A stretch of DNA of 34,545 nt from Photobacterium malacitanum (GTDB lineage: Bacteria; Pseudomonadota; Gammaproteobacteria; Enterobacterales; Vibrionaceae). The stretch lies in assembly GCF_900185615.1 (NCBI RefSeq), contig NZ_FYAK01000017.1:1-34545 (forward strand), read 5' to 3'. Below are positions 25,456-34,083 of the stretch, piece by piece (the first letter of the stretch is position 1; each line of letters starts with the position of its first letter). The translations under genes and the position numbers were made by a program. Under the pieces are notes generated by a model. That model was given only the letters and a program-made list of their open reading frames with translations, had not been told where the DNA came from and ran no database searches.

Positions 25456-25471
25456 TGTGTTACTCATCACA
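25456..25471 (+). promoter_or_regulatory. Candidate CRP site upstream of alsS
   Basis: TGTGT-TACTCA-TCACA matches nine of ten CRP core bases, centred 70 nt before the alsS start. A TAATAT at 25472-25477 abuts it. If that is the -10 box, the site would repress; if transcription starts further downstream it could activate. Confidence 0.4.
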
Positions 25472-25533
25472 TAATATTCGATTTAGCGAAAACATGTCCT
25501 GAGCCGATTAATAATTATAACCATGAGGCTTAT

Positions 25534-27198
25534 ATGTTAAATAAAACCATTTCAGGTGCCGAACTTGTCGTTGAAACTCTAAATGCACATGATGTTCCCC
25601 ATATTTTTGGTATTCCAGGTGCTAAAATCGATTCAGTTTTTGACGCTGTATGTGATAACGGCCCTGAAATTATTATTTGTCACCATGAACAAAATGCCGC
25701 GTTCATGGCAGCTGCAACTGGACGTTTAACAGGTAAAGCTGGTATCTGTCTTGCCACATCAGGTCCTGGTGCATCGAATCTTGTTACGGGTGTTGCAACA
25801 GCAAATAGTGAAGGTGATCCCGTTGTAGCACTGGCTGGTGCGGTCCCACTTTCGATGTATTCTCATAATACGCACCAATCAATGGATACACGTTCTCTGT
25901 TTAATCCTATTACTAAGTTCTCAGCTGAAGTAATGGACAGTGCCTCAGTCCCTGATGTGGTTCATAAAGCATTCCGTATTGCAGAGCAACCTACTCAAGG
26001 GGCTAGTTTTGTTAGCTTACCTCAAGATGTGCTAACCAATCAGATCCCGTTTATTCCTGTACAGCAACCTAAGCCTATTTTATTTGGTGGTGCGCACCCT
26101 CAAGCTATTCGCCAAGCAGCTGATCGTATTAATGCGGCAAAAAATCCAGTATTACTATTGGGTATGGATGCCAGCCAACCTTTTGTAACAGCATCTATTC
26201 GCCAATTGCTACAACAAACAAAAATAGCGGTAGTTAACACCTTTGCAGCTGCAGGCGTGATTTCACATGATTTATATGATTGTTTCCTTGGTCGTGTAGG
26301 TTTATTTAAAAACCAACCGGGTGATATCGCATTAAACAATGCTGATTTAATAATCACAATTGGCTACAGTCCAATCGAATATGATCCTATTTTATGGAAT
26401 AAAGACGGTAAAACACCGATTATTCATATTGGCTACCAGCAAGCAGATTTAGAGATTAGTTATAATCCAATTTGTGAGGTTGTTGGCGATGTTGCCGTTT
26501 CTGTTGATTCTATTGCAGCAGAATTAGATCAACGCGAACCTCTTGAAAATAATCAAAAACTACAAGATTTACGTCAAGACTTACAACATATTATGCGTAT
26601 GGGTGTTAACAAAACTTCATCAATGGGTGTCCACCCACTGCGTTTTGTGCATGATCTACGTCGATTCGTGAGTGATGATACAACCGTATGTTGTGATGTA
26701 GGCTCTATCTACATTTGGATGGCACGTTACTTCCACGCTTTTGAGCCACGCCGGTTGTTATTTAGCAACGGTCAGCAAACGCTAGGAGTTGCTTTACCTT
26801 GGGCTATCGCAGCTTCATTGCTAACACCTAATGAAAAAGTTATTTCAATGTCTGGTGATGGTGGCTTTTTATTCTCATCAATGGAATTGGCAACCGCAGT
26901 TCGACATAAATGTAATATTGTTCACTTTGTTTGGACAGATCACAGCTACGACATGGTTAAAATTCAGCAGCTGAAAAAATATGGTCGTGAGAGTGCCGTT
27001 AGTTTTATCGGTCCAGATATTGTTAAGTATGCAGAAAGTTTTGGCGCACATGGCTTAGCAATCAACAATGCTGATGACATCGAGCCAGTACTTCGTAAAG
27101 CAATGGCATTAAGTGGCCCAGTACTAGTTAACGTTAATGTTGATTACCGCGATAACAGCCGTCTACTTGATCAACTTCACCCTTGCCAACAAGATTAA
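25534..27198 (+). CDS. alsS: Catabolic acetolactate synthase
   Basis: Thiamine-diphosphate enzyme that joins two pyruvates to 2-acetolactate with loss of CO2, the first step to acetoin. The 554 residues have the three domains of the family. E52 (HHEQNAAFM) is the cofactor-activating glutamate. A ThDP-binding segment begins GDGGFLFSSMELATA near residue 447. It is a single-chain form without a partner small subunit, as in AlsS/BudB and unlike the anabolic FAD enzymes. GAGG precedes the ATG by six bases. The decarboxylase gene begins 12 nt after its stop. Confidence 0.94.
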   Translation: MLNKTISGAELVVETLNAHDVPHIFGIPGAKIDSVFDAVCDNGPEIIICHHEQNAAFMAAATGRLTGKAGICLATSGPGASNLVTGVATANSEGDPVVALAGAVPLSMYSHNTHQSMDTRSLFNPITKFSAEVMDSASVPDVVHKAFRIAEQPTQGASFVSLPQDVLTNQIPFIPVQQPKPILFGGAHPQAIRQAADRINAAKNPVLLLGMDASQPFVTASIRQLLQQTKIAVVNTFAAAGVISHDLYDCFLGRVGLFKNQPGDIALNNADLIITIGYSPIEYDPILWNKDGKTPIIHIGYQQADLEISYNPICEVVGDVAVSVDSIAAELDQREPLENNQKLQDLRQDLQHIMRMGVNKTSSMGVHPLRFVHDLRRFVSDDTTVCCDVGSIYIWMARYFHAFEPRRLLFSNGQQTLGVALPWAIAASLLTPNEKVISMSGDGGFLFSSMELATAVRHKCNIVHFVWTDHSYDMVKIQQLKKYGRESAVSFIGPDIVKYAESFGAHGLAINNADDIEPVLRKAMALSGPVLVNVNVDYRDNSRLLDQLHPCQQD

Positions 27199-27210
27199 GA
27201 GGAACATGTC

Positions 27211-27930
27211 ATGAGTCATCAAAACAGCGACAAAACGTTTTATCAAACCTCAATGATGAGTGCCTTAATTGCAGGTTTATACCAAGGTGATTTTACAATT
27301 GGTCAATTACTGGATCATGGTAATTTTGGTATTGGTACTTTTAATGATCTTGACGGCGAGATGATTGTATTAGGTGATGAAGTATATCAACTCACCAGTA
27401 CTGGCGATGTGCACCTTGTTAATCATGATATTACGACACCATTTGCTGGTGTAGTTAACTTCGAGCCAACAGACACAGTCAGTCTTATTGAGCTAACTAA
27501 AGCTGAGTTTGAAACTTGCTTAGAAAAAGATTTTGTCGCTAATAACGCCATTAATGCTATCCGTTTAACCGGCAAATTCTCATATGTTAAAACTCGTACA
27601 GTGCCAGCACAGCATCGACCTTATCCGCCAATGGTGGAAGTGGTAAAACATCAGCCTATTGCTGAAATGACTCATGTTTCTGGTGTCATGATTGGTTTTA
27701 AAATCCCTGAATACATGATCGGTATTAACGTTCCAGGATTCCATTTCCACTTTATTAGTGACGATCGCACTCAAGGTGGCCATGTAAGTGATTTTATTTT
27801 AACTGAAGGTACTGCTGAAGTTGAGATCTTTAAAGATTTCCACTTACGTATGCCAGCTTCTCAAGAGTTTGATCGCGCAGATTTAAATCCAGATGATCTT
27901 AAAGCAGCCATTCATACCACAGAGAAATAA
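27211..27930 (+). CDS. alsD: Alpha-acetolactate decarboxylase
   Basis: Converts 2-acetolactate to acetoin. The 239 residues match AlsD/BudA, and the zinc ligands H178, H180 and H191 appear in FHFHFISDDRTQGGHV. With alsS it forms a two-gene operon closed by a strong terminator. This route draws pyruvate to a neutral product and so limits acidification. No butanediol dehydrogenase gene is adjacent. Confidence 0.95.
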   Translation: MSHQNSDKTFYQTSMMSALIAGLYQGDFTIGQLLDHGNFGIGTFNDLDGEMIVLGDEVYQLTSTGDVHLVNHDITTPFAGVVNFEPTDTVSLIELTKAEFETCLEKDFVANNAINAIRLTGKFSYVKTRTVPAQHRPYPPMVEVVKHQPIAEMTHVSGVMIGFKIPEYMIGINVPGFHFHFISDDRTQGGHVSDFILTEGTAEVEIFKDFHLRMPASQEFDRADLNPDDLKAAIHTTEK

Positions 27931-27950
27931 TACGCTCTAAAAAATACCTT

Positions 27951-27987
27951 AAAGCGCTATCTTTTTACAGGGATAGCGCTTTTTTTT
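27951..27987 (+). terminator. Terminator of alsSD
   Basis: Perfect 11-bp stem AAAGCGCTATC / GATAGCGCTTT with a 10-nt loop, followed by further T to a run of eight. Confidence 0.9.
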
Positions 27988-28046
27988 ATTGTTTAAAAAA
28001 AGACTATTGACACTCCTAATAACTATCTCTATTATCCGCGCCAACT

Positions 28047-28118
28047 AAAGCAATCGATTACATTTATTGCTTTACATCAAAAATATCACTTCATAATGCA
28101 GCTGATCCTCATCAGTTG
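28047..28118 (+). other. Two leader hairpins before the NRAMP-like gene
   Basis: Hairpin 1 pairs AAAGCAAT (28047-28054) with ATTGCTTT (28066-28073). Hairpin 2 pairs CAGCTGAT (28099-28106) with ATCAGTTG (28111-28118) around a CCTC loop. No U-tract follows either. They could be part of a cis-regulatory leader or binding sites; they match no riboswitch I know. Confidence 0.4.
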
Positions 28119-28164
28119 TCTTTCTATTTTATAAATATGAGAGACTTTGATTTTGGGATTGATT

Positions 28165-29391
28165 ATGCAAACTGACACACTAACTACAACGACTTCCCCA
28201 CACCATACTAATTGGCAAAACAAGGCAATTTTAAGCGTGGCTTTTTTGATGGCGACGACCTCTGTTGGCCCTGGTTTTTTAACGCAAACCGCTGTATTTA
28301 CCAATATCTATAACATTGATATGGCTTTTCCTGTTTTTGCATCAATGTTTATTACTTTTGGTATTGTCATGAACTTATGGCGCATCGTTGGCGTCTCTGG
28401 CTTACGTATTCAAGATATTGCTAATAAAGTAGCACCTGGAATGGGGTATTTTATTGGCATCCTATTAGCGCTTGGGGCGGTTGCTTTTAATTTTGGTAAC
28501 GTCAGTGGCTCTGCGCTTGGTATGAATGTTCTCACGGGACTTGATACGACATGGGGGGCCATTTTTACAGGAGCAATTGGTAGTCTGTTATTCATTGTTC
28601 ATAACGCTTCTAAACGTATGGATCAAATGGCGCGTTACTTAGGCTTATTAATGATCGTATTAATAGCTTATGTCGCACTCACTAATTTGCCGCCACTAGC
28701 ACCAACAGCTATCGCTGCAATAGCCCCTTCTGATTTTTCAAACCTTTTATTACCGACGTTAACTATTGTCGGTGGTGCTGTTGGCGGCTATTACACAGGA
28801 GCACAACGCTTAATCGATGTGAAATTAACGGGTATTGAAAATACTCACAATGTCACCAAAACAGCATGGGCTGGTATTTCTATTGCGGTGATTATTCGTA
28901 TTTTATTATTTTTTGCAGTATTAGGGGTTATTACAACCGGAGTAACATTAGATTCAGCAAATCCAGCAGCTGATGCGTTTCGTCATGGCGCAGGAGATAT
29001 TGGTTACTTTATTTTTGGATTGGTACTATTTGTCGCTTCAATTACTTCGGTGGTTGGCAACTCATACATGGCAATATCACTGATAAAAACCCTTTTTCCA
29101 GTTGTTGCTCGTCATGAAAAATTATGGTGTGTTGGGTTTATCACATTCACAACCCTCGGCACTGTATTAATGAATATGCCGATCCTATTACTAATGCTTG
29201 CTGGACTTGTAAATAGCATCATTTTACCGATCGTACTTGCCACAGTTCTTGGTGCTACACGTAACCCCAAAATCGTAGGAACTTACAAACACCCACTCTA
29301 CCTTACAGTAATTGGTGTCACTATTGTCCTGATTATGAGCCTAGCAAGCCTTTCTAATATTAGTAGCTTTATCACTAAATTTATTGGCTAA
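28165..29391 (+). CDS. NRAMP-superfamily transporter lacking canonical metal ligands (YcsG-like)
   Basis: Inner-membrane transporter of 408 residues with about 11 helices. The first-helix signature, DPGN in metal-carrying NRAMP proteins, reads GPGF here (35-38, in SVGPGFLTQTAVFT). The helix-6 motif usually containing MPH reads GGAVGGYYTGAQ (203-214). Both ligand sets for Mn2+/Fe2+ are therefore missing. The overall pattern recalls the Bacillus YcsG branch, whose substrate is not settled and which often neighbours 5-oxoprolinase genes; none are seen here. I chose the ATG at 28165, with GGGA six bases upstream, over a TTG at 28147. It is monocistronic. Confidence 0.8.
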   Translation: MQTDTLTTTTSPHHTNWQNKAILSVAFLMATTSVGPGFLTQTAVFTNIYNIDMAFPVFASMFITFGIVMNLWRIVGVSGLRIQDIANKVAPGMGYFIGILLALGAVAFNFGNVSGSALGMNVLTGLDTTWGAIFTGAIGSLLFIVHNASKRMDQMARYLGLLMIVLIAYVALTNLPPLAPTAIAAIAPSDFSNLLLPTLTIVGGAVGGYYTGAQRLIDVKLTGIENTHNVTKTAWAGISIAVIIRILLFFAVLGVITTGVTLDSANPAADAFRHGAGDIGYFIFGLVLFVASITSVVGNSYMAISLIKTLFPVVARHEKLWCVGFITFTTLGTVLMNMPILLLMLAGLVNSIILPIVLATVLGATRNPKIVGTYKHPLYLTVIGVTIVLIMSLASLSNISSFITKFIG

Positions 29392-29396
29392 ACACT

Positions 29397-29427
29397 AGGG
29401 TATGTCGCTAGGCATACCCTTTAGCGA
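29397..29427 (+). terminator. Two mutually exclusive hairpins after the NRAMP-like gene
   Basis: AGGGTATG (29397-29404) pairs with CATACCCT (29413-29420). Alternatively TCGCTA (29405-29410), which lies in its loop, pairs with TAGCGA (29422-29427). Only TT follows the first stem, so termination is weak. It may act as a 3' stabilising structure. Confidence 0.45.
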
Positions 29428-29646
29428 CTGATTTATATCAACTAATAAAATAAAAAAACATATAAGCTGAATTTTGCTAAGCGCCACACAAGCCATAAAT
29501 ATAATAAATATCAATATAAAAAGCACTAATGGTTGTCTTTAGGTATAGGTTTTAGTTATATTAGAGCCACACCAATGTCGTTATTCTTATGTAGAACGAT
29601 AAGATAGCCTATTACTCATTATAAAAATAAGATGAATCGTTAAAAA

Positions 29647-30540
29647 ATGAATATAAAGATTGAAACTCTTAGCTCATTTATTGCTGCTGCCGAATATGGT
29701 TCGTTTAGTGCTGCTGCACGACAGCTGAATAAAACCCAAGCTGCAGTTAGCCTCACTATCCAAAACTTTGAAATTGATTTAGGATTTCAAGTATTTGATC
29801 GTTCAAGTAAATGCCCTCGCCTAACAGAAAAAGGTGAGCACGTATTAAAAAATGCCAAAATAATGATGGCGCAATATCAAACATTCCTTGAGCGTTCACT
29901 ATCTATTTATCACATGAATGATGTGAAAATCAAAGTCGGTATTGATCCACTAGTCTGTAATGAAAAAATACTCTCAATAATCAAAAGATTATCTTCTGAC
30001 TTACCAAATATTGAACTGTTTATTATGCAGCAAAACAGTAAGCGTTTAGCAGAAGAAATTAAAGCTAAAAATCTTGATATTGCATTAGGTATTTTTGATC
30101 ACGAAAATAAAATTAACCTCGAGTATACTCAAGCGTTCAATATCAATGTTAGTTGGGTAGCGACTCAATCGTACCTTGATAAACATAATACGGGTGCAAC
30201 AACATTAAGCTACCAAGATTTTTGTCAGCAACGTCTATTAATCCCTGCATCTTTAGATTCATTACCATTTGATGAAGCAAAAGCAGCACTACAACTGTGG
30301 CATGTTGAAGATATCCATACAATTTTATCATTATGTCGTGAAGATATTGGTATTTGTTGCTTACCTGATTTTGTATTAAAACATGATCTTAAGAATGAAA
30401 TGCTAAAGAAACTTAATCTTTCATTCAGTAAAATTACTAGTAATGTATGGTCGGCTTCACTTATTTATCCTATCGGCTCTCAATTAAGTCCAGCAATTCA
30501 CTGGTTACAAGGGCAATTTACTGACATAGAATCATTTTAA
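29647..30540 (+). CDS. LysR-family transcriptional regulator
   Basis: A 297-residue regulator. The winged helix-turn-helix occupies about 1-62 (SSFIAAAEYGSFSAAARQLNKTQAAVSLTIQNFE), and the effector-binding domain covers about 92-290. The target and effector are unknown. The nearest genes are the NRAMP-like transporter and alsSD upstream in the same direction. In vibrios the acetoin genes are often controlled by a divergent LysR gene (alsR), but this one is not divergent, so the link is only a possibility. Confidence 0.88.
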   Translation: MNIKIETLSSFIAAAEYGSFSAAARQLNKTQAAVSLTIQNFEIDLGFQVFDRSSKCPRLTEKGEHVLKNAKIMMAQYQTFLERSLSIYHMNDVKIKVGIDPLVCNEKILSIIKRLSSDLPNIELFIMQQNSKRLAEEIKAKNLDIALGIFDHENKINLEYTQAFNINVSWVATQSYLDKHNTGATTLSYQDFCQQRLLIPASLDSLPFDEAKAALQLWHVEDIHTILSLCREDIGICCLPDFVLKHDLKNEMLKKLNLSFSKITSNVWSASLIYPIGSQLSPAIHWLQGQFTDIESF

Positions 30541-30552
30541 ATTATCTTCTTT

Positions 30553-30580
30553 TAAGCATGAGCAAAACTGCTCATGCTTA
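30553..30580 (+). terminator. Terminator-like hairpin after the LysR gene
   Basis: Perfect 12-bp stem TAAGCATGAGCA / TGCTCATGCTTA with a 4-nt loop, 12 nt past the stop codon. The following bases (CTATTACTTTT) have only a late T-run. Confidence 0.6.
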
Positions 30581-31087
30581 CTATTACTTTTCTAATCTAC
30601 GTTAACATTCCTACATTTATAACAATCCCCCCCTCCTTTTACCTGCGCTTTAGTGATTGCTTGACGGCTTACAACTGTATACTTATGCATATTTTTTGAC
30701 TACATAAAAACCAAAGCATTACCAGCGAATAATTGTAACCAATGATTACAAGCACATTTATTCTTGCCTAATTATTACCATCAAGTAAAGGTCATTTGCT
30801 TTTTAACACCATTGTCATTAAATATGTTTGGAATATAATGGTCACCAATGGCACAACAGTGATATTTTAAAAAAAATACCCGTGTCGAGTTCACAGAACT
30901 TGAATTTTGACTGATTTAATTGTCTTATATCAAAGAAATTCATCACACATAAGATATCAGGTAGCCGCCCTGCGTGTTGTGGCTAATAAAAAGTCATTTT
31001 GTAGCAACGGATCAGCTCATCTATTTAATGATGGAAGACCATCCCCTGAGAATGATATCTAGGGTTCACTTTTTTGAGGTATTCGTT
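30581..31087 (+). other. Control region of the NDH-2-like gene
   Basis: About 507 nt without a supported gene. The frame open from 30974 is the out-of-family extension of the next gene. A palindrome AGTTC-ACA-GAACT lies at 30888-30900. TTGTC-TTAT-ATCAA at 30920-30933 matches the FNR consensus at eight of ten bases and may mark oxygen control of this respiratory gene. A TTGACT is at 30907-30912, but no well-spaced -10 is seen. GAGG (31076-31079) is the ribosome site. Confidence 0.4.
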
Positions 31088-32314
31088 ATGTCACGAATCG
31101 TTATTGTAGGTGGCGGTGCTGCCGGTATAGAACTATCGACTTTGTTAGCAAAAGCTAACCGTAAAAAGCATGAAATTATTCTGGTTGAACCAGAAACAGA
31201 TCACTATTGGAAACCCCGTTTACACGAGATTGCTGCAGGTACCTTTGATCGCGAGTTAGATTCAGTTTGCTACTTCACCCATGGTGCAATTAATGGTTAC
31301 CAACATTATCAAGCAGCAATGACAGATATTGACCGTGAAAATAAAATGCTTAGTGTTCGTCGTAGCGATGGTACAGAAGCTGCGGTAAAATATGATTACC
31401 TTGTTGTCGCTGTTGGTGCAGTAAGTAACGACTTTAATACTAGCGGTGCTCGTGATAACTGTATTTTCCTTGATTCGGCAAGCCAAGCTCGTCATGCATG
31501 GAACAAAATCAGTCAATTGCTACGTGAAGGCAGTGATCGCACTGTAAATATTGTAGGCGCTGGCGCAACGGGTGTTGAACTTGCAGCTGAACTTGCACGA
31601 GTAAGCCATAAATTACAACGTTACAATGCAGCTAAACTAACAATCAATTTAATTGAAGCTGCAGATCGTGTGTTACCAAATAGCCCACAAAAAATGTCAG
31701 CTAAAGTATTAAAAGAGCTACAACGTACCAATATTAATGTACTGTTAAATACTCGAATTAGTGAAGTGTCAGAACATGGTATGGTCACTGCTGATAATCA
31801 GCCATTAGAGGCAGATATTCAATTTTGGGCTGCTGGTGTAAAAGCACCAGAATGGCTAAAAGGTCTTGGTGGTTTAGAATATAACCGTATGAACCAAATT
31901 ATGGTGAATGCGAATTTAACCACAACAATTGACGATAGTATTTTCTCTTTAGGTGATTGTGCATCAATTCCACAAGCAGATGGCAGTTTTGTTCCGCCAA
32001 AAGCACAAGCGGCAAACCGTGCAGCAGTGCATTTAAGCAAAAGCTTAACTGGCTTATTACGTGGTAAAGAATTAACTGACTTTGAGTTTAAAGATGGCGG
32101 TATGGTTGTCGCTGTTGGGCACCACTTTGCTGTCGGCTCATTTGCACCGAATTCAAAGATGGCAAACAATTTGGTATTTAAAGGTCGCCTGATTCGTCGT
32201 CTTTACGATACGATTTTCCGTCTCCACCAACGTACGGTTGAAGGCATGTTTACGGTATCACGTTTAATTATTACTAAACGCTTAAAAGCACTATTCCAGC
32301 CAAACGGAATGTAA
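31088..32314 (+). CDS. Type II NADH dehydrogenase-like flavoprotein
   Basis: A 408-residue FAD/NAD(P)-dependent oxidoreductase, probably moving electrons from NADH to quinone at the inner face of the membrane without pumping protons. FAD binding starts at once (VGGGAAG, 8-13), and NADH binding is at VGAGATGVELAAELA (156-170). SIFSLGDCA near 290 is the second FAD motif, followed by KAQAANR. The C-terminal stretch has basic and hydrophobic residues that fit membrane attachment. I chose the ATG at 31088, with GAGG eight bases upstream, since the 38 extra residues of the longer frame are not family-like. E. coli Ndh is longer (434), so calling it ndh would be premature. Confidence 0.85.
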   Translation: MSRIVIVGGGAAGIELSTLLAKANRKKHEIILVEPETDHYWKPRLHEIAAGTFDRELDSVCYFTHGAINGYQHYQAAMTDIDRENKMLSVRRSDGTEAAVKYDYLVVAVGAVSNDFNTSGARDNCIFLDSASQARHAWNKISQLLREGSDRTVNIVGAGATGVELAAELARVSHKLQRYNAAKLTINLIEAADRVLPNSPQKMSAKVLKELQRTNINVLLNTRISEVSEHGMVTADNQPLEADIQFWAAGVKAPEWLKGLGGLEYNRMNQIMVNANLTTTIDDSIFSLGDCASIPQADGSFVPPKAQAANRAAVHLSKSLTGLLRGKELTDFEFKDGGMVVAVGHHFAVGSFAPNSKMANNLVFKGRLIRRLYDTIFRLHQRTVEGMFTVSRLIITKRLKALFQPNGM

Positions 32315-32325
32315 TAAAAATATAA

Positions 32326-32359
32326 TATATATTCGGCTAAAAATTTAGCCGAATATATA
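32326..32359 (+). terminator. AT-rich perfect hairpin after the NDH-2-like gene
   Basis: A perfect 15-bp stem (ATATTCGGCTAA / TTAGCCGAATAT core) with a 4-nt loop starts 12 nt after the stop codon. No U-tract follows; instead the tandem repeat begins at its last base. It probably still ends or protects the transcript. Confidence 0.55.
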
Positions 32360-32462
32360 CTTAATACTTAATACTTAATACTTAATACTTAATACTTAAT
32401 ACTTAATACTTAATACTTAATACTTAATACTTAATACTTAATACTTAATACTTAATACTTAA
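32359..32462. repeat. Heptanucleotide tandem repeat (ACTTAAT)x14
   Basis: Fourteen perfect head-to-tail copies of ACTTAAT run from 32359 to 32456, and a fifteenth copy is broken after ACTTAA. There are no interruptions, so the tract is young or actively changing by slippage. It lies between the NDH-2-like gene's hairpin and the first gfa gene, ending 67 nt before the gfa start. It codes for nothing. It is not a CRISPR, because there are no spacers. Copy-number change would move upstream elements relative to the gfa promoter. Confidence 0.97.
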
Positions 32463-32529
32463 AAATATAGCTCGTGATCTTTCATTTACAAGCTATTAAT
32501 ACTCTTACTCTACATATAAGATTAATATA

Positions 32530-33141
32530 ATGATAAAATTCTTTGCTAAATTATTCGGTAATAATACTGAAGGTACAACATCACCTTTTATTAAATTACA
32601 CCCTGCAATTGATAATGGAATTAAACCAACTGATAATACCTTTAAAGGTGGTTTAATAAGCTGTCATTGTCGAAAAAATAAAGTTAATGTTAAATTAACC
32701 GGACAAACAGCTCATAACCATGCTTGTGGTTGTTCTAAATGCTGGAAGCCTAAAGGCGCTTTATTTTCACAAGTAGCTGTAATTCCACGTGATAATGTTG
32801 AAGTTATTGCAAATGCTAAAAAACTAATTATTGTCGATGAAGCTGCAACAATTCAACGTCATGCTTGCAAAGACTGTGGTGTGCATATGTATGGTCGTAT
32901 CGAAGATACTAACCACCCTTTTTATGGATTAGACTTTGTACATACAGAGCTGTCTAGTGAGCAAGGTTGGTCTGCTCCTGCTTTTGCTGCGTTTGTTTCA
33001 TCAGTGATAGAAACGGGTACAGATCCTAAGTCAATGCCAGAAATTCGCGAACGTTTTGAGTCATTAGGTTTAGAAGCTTACGATTGCTTATCTCCTGACT
33101 TAATGGACGCAATTGCAACACATATCAGTAAAAATAAATAA
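32530..33141 (+). CDS. gfa: S-(hydroxymethyl)glutathione synthase-like protein, paralog 1
   Basis: Member of the Gfa family, thought to speed the joining of formaldehyde and glutathione or to carry glutathione. The 203 residues hold the full zinc-ligand pattern C45-x-C47, C66-x-C68-x2-C71 and C113-x2-C116. Its sequence closely follows the second copy at 33448, but it has about 17 extra N-terminal residues ([15 protein letters not shown]...) with a hydrophobic-basic start. It uses AT-rich, less selected codons than its paralog. There is no strong ribosome site (ATAAGATTAAT precedes). It could be a lower-expressed or differently placed form. Confidence 0.85.
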   Translation: MIKFFAKLFGNNTEGTTSPFIKLHPAIDNGIKPTDNTFKGGLISCHCRKNKVNVKLTGQTAHNHACGCSKCWKPKGALFSQVAVIPRDNVEVIANAKKLIIVDEAATIQRHACKDCGVHMYGRIEDTNHPFYGLDFVHTELSSEQGWSAPAFAAFVSSVIETGTDPKSMPEIRERFESLGLEAYDCLSPDLMDAIATHISKNK

Positions 33142-33447
33142 AATATCCGCTATTTTATTTCACTATAATAATGCCCTTTTAAGTTGTGCCTTATTAGGGC
33201 TATCAATTTTTGATTATTCCTATTTAGTAATAATCAATTACAGTATTCGTTATTGTGAAAAATAAAAATAAGCATAGTATATATCACATCAACACAATAT
33301 ATATTTCGTTGATTATTATTATAATTAATTTCCATTTTTCAAATAGGTACTACTAAACACGGTACTTTTAAAAATGTCGTTTATAATTAATTATAATAAA
33401 CCTACAAAATAAATATTATCCAATAACAATTAAATAAGAGAAAAATT
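33142..33447 (+). other. Spacer between the two gfa genes, with inverted repeat
   Basis: A 306-nt, very AT-rich stretch with no gene. TTGATTATT (33210-33218) and AATAATCAA (33229-33237) form a 9-bp inverted repeat with a 10-nt centre, a possible operator or weak hairpin. GCCCT/AGGGC just before it could form a small stem after the first gfa gene. The length suggests that the second copy has its own promoter. Confidence 0.4.
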
Positions 33448-34017
33448 ATGTCTATCTCTCTACACCCTGCAATTGATAACGGTTTCGCTGCAACTAAAGA
33501 AAACTTTCAAGGTGGCGTATTAAACTGTAAATGTGAAACAAATACTGTACGCGTAAAACTATCAGGTCAAACTGCACATAACCACGCTTGTGGTTGTTCT
33601 AAGTGCTGGAAGCCAGAAGGCGCAGTATTTTCACAAATCGCTGTTATTTCACGTGACAATGTAGAAGTAATCGCAAACGCTGACAAACTTGTTGTTATCG
33701 ATGAGTCTGCAGCTATCAAGCGTCACGCTTGTAAAGAGTGTGGTGTTCATATGTATGGTCGTATCGACAATACTAACCACCCATTCTTTGGTCTAGATTT
33801 TGTTCACACAGAGCTATCTACTGATGAAGGTTGGTCTGCACCTGAGTTTGCTGCATTTGTTTCATCAATCATCGAAACAGGCACTGATCCAAAAGATATG
33901 ACTGCAATCCGTGCTCGTCTAAATGAGCTTGGCCTAAACACTTACGACTGCCTGTCTCCAGCTCTAATGGATGCAATCGCAGCACATGTTTACGCTCAAA
34001 ATCACCCACAAGCATAA
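33448..34017 (+). CDS. gfa: S-(hydroxymethyl)glutathione synthase, paralog 2
   Basis: A 189-residue Gfa protein of the family's usual length (about 190). Zinc ligands are C27-x-C29, C48-x-C50-x2-C53 and C95-x2-C98. It precedes adhC/frmA, the classical partner, which oxidises S-hydroxymethylglutathione to S-formylglutathione. Its codons (CGT, CTA, GGT, AAC, ATC) look like those of a well-expressed gene, unlike paralog 1. AAGAGAAAAA precedes the ATG. A strong terminator follows, so adhC is expressed separately. Confidence 0.93.
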   Translation: MSISLHPAIDNGFAATKENFQGGVLNCKCETNTVRVKLSGQTAHNHACGCSKCWKPEGAVFSQIAVISRDNVEVIANADKLVVIDESAAIKRHACKECGVHMYGRIDNTNHPFFGLDFVHTELSTDEGWSAPEFAAFVSSIIETGTDPKDMTAIRARLNELGLNTYDCLSPALMDAIAAHVYAQNHPQA

Positions 34018-34046
34018 TCTCCACATAACTTTTGTGTAATAAACAT

Positions 34047-34083
34047 AAAGCAACATCTCTTTTAGGGGTGTTGCTTTTTTTTT
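34047..34083 (+). terminator. Terminator after the second gfa gene
   Basis: AAAGCAACA pairs with TGTTGCTTT, and four more wobble or GC pairs extend it to 13 bp over a short loop. A run of nine T ends it. Confidence 0.88.

Noticed and set aside
30974..31087. Longer start of the NDH-2-like protein
   Set aside because: The extra 38 residues do not resemble the family, and GAGG is correctly spaced before the ATG at 31088.
32359..32462. CRISPR array
   Set aside because: Units are 7 bp and contiguous with no spacers, and no cas genes are near.
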